Shown here: in pieces, positions 57,981 to 64,000 of the stretch | Position numbering within the stretch: position 1 is the stretch's first letter | Layout of the letters: each line of letters starts with the position of its first letter | Assembly: GCF_018320785.1 (NCBI RefSeq) | Contig: NC_054867.1 | Coordinates: 38,056,355 to 38,120,354 of the forward strand | Direction of reading: 5' to 3' | Length of the DNA: 64,000 nt | Source: Cheilinus undulatus | Taxonomy: Eukaryota; Chordata; Actinopteri; Labriformes; Labridae | The notes under the pieces: model-generated | Told to the model about the DNA's origin: nothing | Databases searched by the model: none | Seen by the model: the letters and a program-made list of their open reading frames with translations, nothing else | Translations under genes and position numbers: made by a program

Positions 57981-59449
57981 TAAAACAGGTCTATACATAA
58001 TTTTATCCCTGGTTAGACCTCTGACCTTTTTATCTGTTTTATTTTTGAGATGTTGCTTTGTCTGTTAAGATGTTATGTTATGTCTGTTATGTCTGTGATG
58101 TGGTTATTTCAGGAACGTAACATCAGACTTTCTGAATAAAACAATTTAAATAAAAGTTCTAATTACGGTGTATTCTTTGTGTGCAAATTATGTCATTTCT
58201 GTCTGAACAGAGGCGGCATCTCACAAAAGTGATCTGCAAGAGGGGCTGTCTGGGAGCTATGGTCTGCAGCCAAACCTCTCTTACCACCTCAAAAAACACT
58301 GTCTGTGAGCCCAGGCTCTTGGTGAGACTGCCTCTGAAGCTCAGCCTGTTTTCCCTTTTCTATTTTACATAGACCAGTCCATAAACCTAAACCTCCTCCA
58401 CGGTTAATACCCTGTAAGTATTTCATTGATACCCCATAAGTACAAAATATTACACTGTGATTGAAAGTAAAAGAATAAGCATCTTCTTTTAGAGATGCAG
58501 CACCTGTTTCTTCCAAAATACACACAAACACTCACATTCCTCCACTACCACCCTTGACTCTCTCACCCTGACTGGCTGATCAGGAGGTAAACAGAGAGTC
58601 TGAGGGGGAGAATGAGGTAACAGACCATCAATGGAGTCAATCACCTCATCTGCTCCGGCTGTATTCAAGTGTTACAGAATGTCTACCCGACTATAATGTG
58701 GGGTTAAAGATCAAACACCTCATTGACTGATGAGGCTCTGTATCTCAGTGAGTGTATGTGTCAAAAGGATAAAACAGGACTGTATCAGCTCTTGATAACC
58801 TGCAGTAACCCTTATTAACGTCTCCATCACAGCTTAGACTACTGTGGAGCATCATCCTGAAATGATCACTGCAGCCAGGGCTTTGGTTTCAATATGAGGA
58901 GGTTCATAGAAAACCATTAAAGATTAAGCATCTCTTAAACACATTTTATAACACGTTTCATTCTGTGACAAATCAGAGGAAACCTGAAATCATTCTGCAG
59001 TGTAAGAAACAAAAGTCCACATGAAACATTTACACATCAAAACAATTCAAAAGGCTTCACATTCATCATCTTCTATAAATAAAGTACAGGTAGCAAATAA
59101 ATAACATTTAAAATACAGCAAATAATAAATATTTGTTTTTAATTATACTTAGCTGTATAAAAATAGTTGCTACACAGTTATTTTTCCCTCTCTGCCATGC
59201 TTTTGGTTGTCATGATGATGACTGAATCTCTCACAGACGGTCGCTAACAGGTAACTCTTGAAGGAATAATATAAAGCTTGTAAGTCTCTGTATTACAACA
59301 GTCGGTCTTTAAAACAATCAGAAATCATTCTTTTAACACCTGATGAAGTTGCTTTTCAGACGAGTTAACACCAGAGCGGTGTATCAGAAGTCAGACATGC
59401 TACAGTGACTGATGTTAATCACTGAATATTTGAATACTTCACCCTAAAC
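57981..59449. other. intergenic region, no gene or element recognised
   Basis: AT-rich unique sequence. I see no exon, RNA gene or repeat that I can support. Confidence 0.4.
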
Positions 59450-60394
59450 CAGTGGTTCTCAACCTTTTCAGCCTGCGACCCCCAGAATAAAGGTGCCAGA
59501 GACCGGGGACCCCCACTGTACCTGAAGGTAGCTGAACATAGCCATGCATATTATAGTATAGTTATGTGCAGACGAGGCTGTCCATAAGGGCAGATGAAAG
59601 GGGGAGCTTTCTGGAGCCCAGCTGAACTGGGGGTCAATGGAGGTCAGTTAAATCATGGTCAACTGTAAAGTTAAGCTGTGATATTCATATTTTAACCTAC
59701 ATAATCACCATCATCAAATAAACAAATGTTTTTCATTCCGTTTTACCATAGTAAATAGACTTCCTAAAATAGAAATCCTTTTCCTTAAAAACAAAATTAA
59801 AATGGGTTAAAAAAGGTAAAAATTGGTAAATTGGGATTTTGAAAGTAGCAGAAATAGGTTAGAAATGCAAAAAATTAGATAAAGTGGCAAAAATAAGCCA
59901 AAAATGGCAAAAAATTTGTTAAAGTGGCAAAAAGAGGCATTAAAATTGGTAAAGGAGGATTAACAACTGTCCAAAATGGGTTTAAAGTGACAAAATGGGT
60001 GGAATATTTGCTTGAAATGGGATGAAAAATTGATTTAAACTTTACCTGAGGCAGAAAAATAGGCAGTAATGTGTCGAACTGGAAAAAATGGGCATAGCAA
60101 GTGGTTGATAGTGGCAATAATGTGTCTAAAGGGGCAGCAATAGGCAGGAAGTGGCAGGAAATGGTTGAGAAGTGGCAAAAACAGGCAGAAAAAAAGTGGT
60201 GGAAAGGGTTTTAAACTGACAAAAAATGGATTTTAAGTGGCAAATATGTGTTGAAATTGGTAAAATGGCAAAGGTGTAGAATGGCAGATGTGTAATTTAG
60301 AAAAAAAATTAAGGTTTATTAAGACATGTGGAGACCCTGTCTCAGTGTCTCATGACTCCCAAGGGGGTCCCGACCCCCAGGTTGAGAACCACTG
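59450..60394. mobile_element. complete non-autonomous hAT-like element with 8-bp target duplication
   Basis: The ends CAGTGGTTCTCAACCTTTTC and its inverse (AGGTTGAGAACCACTG) lie at 59450 and 60394. CCCTAAAC flanks both sides (59442-59449 and 60395-60402). An 8-bp duplication and a CAGTGGTTCTCAAC end are the hAT pattern. Subterminal GCGACCCCC / GGGGTCCCG words are also inverted. The interior, 59790-60290, is an irregular AAAGTGGCAAAAA minisatellite. There is no transposase. Confidence 0.92.
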
Positions 60395-60551
60395 CCCTAA
60401 ACAATGCTCTGACCTGCTTCCTTCCAAGTCTTCTTGAACTTCTTGATACAGTTTCACTTATGACACATTTTAAACTGTTAAGGTTTCATGAAAAGAGTGG
60501 TCAAAATAAAGTCTAAGGGAGGCATCTAAAAATTGATGTAGGGTTTATTTA

Positions 60552-60886
60552 GGGATGCACGATATTGGGTTTTTGCAGATATCTGATACGCTGGAATTTC
60601 CAAATTCATTTCAGCCAATACCGATATAAACAGTGCATTCAAACACGCTTTAAAGTTTAGGGAATGTGGATGAAAAGAGGAAAAGACTTCAGCTGATAAA
60701 GGTCTGTGGGTAAGGCCTAAAATCCCTCAAACTTAATCATACACACAGCTGATGTTAGCAGCCAATACAGGCCACCATTACAGCCGATATGTTGGAAAAA
60801 GCAGAAGTTTCAATAGCTGCCGATTCGGTATTGGACTTGTTAAGCTAATATCGTTGGATATTATCCCAGTATAATGCATCCCTTTA
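60552..60886. mobile_element. short DNA element with AGGGATGCA inverted ends
   Basis: AGGGATGCACGATATTGGG at the left pairs with the inverse of CCCAGTATAATGCATCCCT at the right. TTATTT flanks both ends (60545-60550 side and 60887-60892 side, to within a base). Internal CCGATAT / ATATCG words are also inverted. It is non-coding and common in fish. Confidence 0.7.
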
Positions 60887-62405
60887 TTTGGTTAAATACT
60901 TGTCATATTAGAAAAGAATAACTTTATATTTTGATTATAGATATCTGAAACATTCGTCAGGGTAATAAAATACAAAAGTCGTGTCTTAAAGAGCTTAAAG
61001 TCTAAGATACTGTGCTAAAAATATGTATAAACCTAATTGGTCTTTGCTCCATTTCACTAAAATAGTTAAACAGAAATCGTCTATATTAAGGCTTGGCCTA
61101 CTACTACAGGTACTGACAGCAGGAGGGATTTCTAATAAAATCAAAGTCATTGTGATAAAATTTGACTAGTGAAGGGGAAAAAAATCACATATTCAACAGC
61201 AATGCTTTAAATCTGGATTAAAATGTTTAAAACTTCTCTTAAAATAAGAAGTCCCGTGATACTCTACACTTTTCCTGATGTGAAAAATTCCATTAAAAGA
61301 CGAAAACCAACAATGAATCTACAGCTTTGTATACTACTACCTTATTCTCCTGTGCCGGCTGTCTCTGTTGTCTCTAAAAACACATAAAGGAGGCACGCTG
61401 CTGCACAGGATGGCACACTTTTCAACATCACAAGTAGGAGTTCTGACATCTTTTTTAGTGCAGCACAAATACACCTTCCTGCATCTGTCAAACTCAAATA
61501 TGCATGAATCCACAGCTGAATATAGCTCCAAATAAATGATTTAGCGTTAAACATGGGTTATTTATTTCTGTTTGGGTTATTTTTGCTTAAGTCTACAGTG
61601 CACAGCTCTTTAAGGGAATATCACATCCTTTTTTTAGTAAAATAAAACACCATATTCAAGGGCTATAATTTAAATATTGCACTGTCACTGAGCTCGAGCT
61701 TGAGTGACACAGAAAGGTCGGCCAAGTTGTGAAATACTAAAGCCTAAGAGAGTCATGACTGTTGGTTTTCTCTTTTTTATGGCATTTTTGTACAATTACA
61801 AAAAAATTGAACAAACTCTCCAACTTCAGCCTTATCCACAGCCTCCTTTAAGACTTAATTTCCCATTTCTATTGACAAACTGCTCTTATCCTCTTCTGTT
61901 GTTTACACTGAAACATTTTATCATCATGTTGCCTTAACAGTTCTTCTTTTTCCCCTGTATTTTCCAAGAAAAGTAGAACACCAACATCAAAAATCAACAT
62001 GCAGAGTCAAAAGTATAAATATTATCAACATGACTGTTTTAAGATCTATATGCATGTTTTATAATAATAATAATAATAATGATCCTAGCTCCCAGCTGAT
62101 TGTTGAATGTACTCTATGCCCATGGTGATACCCTGCTGGGGCAAACAGCACTTCCTAGTGGTTACCTAAAGAACTGCACCGTCTTCCCCACCTTCATCTG
62201 TGAAGTCTCATTGTTTTCCAAGTCGCAGGCTGGGATGGGCAGCATAATAGGTGTAAGCTGCCAAGTCGAGCATTTGAGATGCAGTGTTTGCCACATGTCC
62301 CACTGATACCAACATAAACCGTATCGTTGCACAGGAAGGAGAAGGGATTGAAGAGGAACAAGCAGGGGGGGAGGAAAGGGAACACAGGAGAGGGAGAGAG
62401 GCTGT
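60887..62405. other. region with no gene recognised
   Basis: AT-rich sequence with a short (AAT)n run at 62061-62083. If the candidate exon at 62406-62501 is real, this could be its 3' UTR, but nothing else supports that. Confidence 0.35.
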
Positions 62406-62501
62406 TTACAGCAGGTGAGGCTGGGCGAGGGAGGGAAGGCTGAGAGGACAGTGATCAACTGCATGCAAATTTACAGAGGAGGCCTCAGAAAGAGCGTCTG
62501 C
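62406..62501 (-). other. candidate terminal exon of an unidentified - strand gene
   Basis: After a good acceptor tract (GTCTCCGTCTTTTCCAG) the - strand reads ADALSEASSVNLHAVDHCPL and SLPSLAQPHLL, then TAA. The other two frames close within about 15 codons. No family is recognised, and the phase cannot be tested because the upstream exon lies outside or is unseen. Confidence 0.22.
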
Positions 62502-63038
62502 CTGGAAAAGACGGAGACACAGAGAGAAACAGAGACAGAGTTAGAGTGAATGATGGCAGAGAAGAGGAGACAGCATCCAGTGAGTCATGCCAAGAGTGCC
62601 AGAAGGAACACGTCTACAGTCCTTTTATTTCTGGTTGTCTTCACTGAGAGTTAGTCGTGTTTGGGAAGTGCGCAGAGCTGTCTCAGGCCAAATTTAGACT
62701 TCATTGGATGGAAGGAATTCACCAACACAGTGAAAAACTTATATATACTCTGCAGACAGCTTTATGAATGTTTGTGTAAAGTTTGAATAACTTCTATTTT
62801 TTCACATTACAGAGTTTTGGGGTTGTACATATTTCCTAAAGCTGAAAATATAAAACTTGAGGTAGAACAAGGAAGAACTAGATGTGAAAATTGTAAATGA
62901 TATAATGCGTAAGCATCAGGGGACCCTGAAGGTTGATAATATGTGTGATTTGAGGTTTTCATTACTGACTAAATGATAATGTTGGTTGTGAAAGACATCA
63001 GTATCTTTAAAATCTATGCAACTCCTAGACAAAAACTG

Positions 63039-63689
63039 TATACACATACTGATCACTTTATTAGGTACACCTGTTCAACTACTCATTTGCAATATCTAAT
63101 CAGCCATTCATATGGCAGCAACTCATGCATTTTGACATGGACAAGATGGTCTGCTAATGTTAAAACTGAGCTTCAAGATGGGGAAGAATCCTGATTTGGT
63201 TGTGCCATAGTTGTTGGTGTCAGACAGGCTGGTCTGAGTACTTCACAAATGGATGACCTCCCAAGATTTTCACACACAACCATCTCTAGAGCTTACAGAG
63301 AATGTTTAGAAAAGAGAAAATTTCCAGTTAGCTGCAGTTCTCTGGGCCACAATGCCTTGTTGAGGGCAGAGGTCAGAAGAGACTGATCAGACTGGTTCGA
63401 GGAGGCAACCATAACTCAAATTGCTCGCCACTACTGAGGTATGCAAAAGAATGTCGCTGCATACACAGCACATCAAACCTTGAGGCAGATGGGCTACAGC
63501 TGCAGAAGACCACACTGCCACTCCTCTCCTCTTAAAACAGAAATCTTAGGCTACAATTTACATCATTTTTACCAAAACTGGACAAGCCAGGTTATTCTTG
63601 GGGTCTCTTCTGTAGATTATGGTTGGAAGTTTGGTGATCAGAAGATAGGAAAAACACATTTCTCTCAGTGGCCATCCATCAACAGCAAT
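63039..63689 (+). mobile_element. Tc1-like transposon, 5' part only
   Basis: The left end TACACATACTGATCACTTTA followed by TTAGGTACACC is a recognisable terminus of a fish Tc1-like family. It leads into the broken N-terminal transposase (TLRQMGYSCRRPH, near 63476-63515). The catalytic part is missing, and the sequence is cut by the poly-T run of the LINE at 63690. It is the same family as 42715-43280 in soat2 intron 1. Confidence 0.82.
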
Positions 63690-64000
63690 ACTGCTTTTTT
63701 TTTTTTTTTTTTTTTTTTTGCATCAGATCCATCCATTCATCTTCTTCTGCTTATCTTATCTGCCGGGTCGCGATGGCAGCAGGCTGAGCAAGTCAACCCA
63801 GACATCCCTCTCTGAAGCGACATTTTACAACTCCTCCAACAGGATCCTGAGGTGTTCCCAGACAAGACAGGATATATCATTCCTCCAGGGCATTTTGGGT
63901 CTTCTCTGAGGTCTCCTCCCAGTTGGACATGCCTGGGAGTCCTCCACAGGGATCCTGACCAGATACCTAAATCATCTCAACTGACTCATTTTAACGTGAA
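63690..64000 (-). mobile_element. LINE 3' end with poly(A) tail, continuing past the window
   Basis: A T-run at about 63692-63718 is the poly(A) tail read on the - strand. Then come CATCCATTCATCTTCTTCTG, CTTATCTTATCTGCCGGGTC, GGTGTTCCCAGACAAGACAG, TTTTGGGTCTTCTCTGAGGT and GTTGGACATGCCTGGGAGTC. This is the 3' region of a very abundant fish LINE. The 5' part, with any reverse transcriptase, lies beyond 64000. Confidence 0.75.

Noticed and set aside
61337..61554. Cysteine-rich open stretch on the - strand (CRKVYLCCTKKD)
   Set aside because: No splice sites or conserved spacing, and an overlapping open frame of equal length exists; looks like chance.
62162..62464. 100-codon - strand open frame overlapping the candidate terminal exon
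   Set aside because: It is in a different frame from the splice-supported reading, is Pro/Leu/Ser-rich from a purine/pyrimidine-skewed tract, and matches no family.
1..64000. CRISPR array, operon-like gene cluster, rRNA or functional tRNA
   Set aside because: None found. The spaced repeats at 29251-29520 are an inverted foldback with no variable spacers, and tRNA-like boxes belong to SINEs.

Overview
The window is nuclear DNA from a vertebrate, almost certainly a teleost fish. Coding sequence is split into short exons with GT/AG junctions. Introns and spacers are AT-rich and full of fish-type mobile DNA: Tc1-like transposons, hAT-like elements, tRNA-derived SINEs, and L1-like and other LINE remnants. 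Nothing bacterial, viral or organellar was seen.

Two protein genes can be read with confidence, and they converge tail to tail. On the + strand, positions 1-11785 hold the 3' half of an EWI-family immunoglobulin-superfamily gene, best matched to igsf8 (EWI-2). It has two Ig domains, one transmembrane segment and a short cysteine-containing tail; the signal peptide and upstream Ig exons are not in the window. On the - strand, 43549 down to 21751 is a complete soat2 (sterol O-acyltransferase 2, ACAT2). Its 15 coding exons join in phase to give 534 residues plus a stop, with the MBOAT asparagine and histidine motifs intact. A good splice acceptor just 5' of the start codon suggests an unseen non-coding first exon further upstream.

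Between the genes (about 11.8-21.75 kb) lie the presumed igsf8 3' UTR and several degenerate repeats. The soat2 introns are swollen by insertions: a Tc1-like element fills most of intron 9, a DDE-type element and a broken LINE fill intron 4, a hAT-like remnant sits in intron 6, a 412-bp foldback element and a SINE inside a TAGCTA-rich array sit in intron 11, and another TAGCTA-rich array sits in intron 14. All soat2 splice sites and the reading frame nevertheless survive.

From 43.6 to 64 kb no gene can be recognised. This part is repeat-rich: a SINE, two related G/A-rich arrays (one inside a complete hAT-like element with an 8-bp target duplication), a Tc1-like element with a nearly full transposase ORF, further non-autonomous elements, and a LINE 3' end inserted in another Tc1 remnant. 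Two short - strand segments, near 50.84-51.05 kb and 62.41-62.50 kb, look like possible exons of unidentified genes. No clearly novel multi-gene system is visible. The most unusual structures are the 412-bp foldback element with its 20-bp-period palindromic units, the higher-order repeat in the igsf8 intron, and the dispersed TAGCTA arrays.
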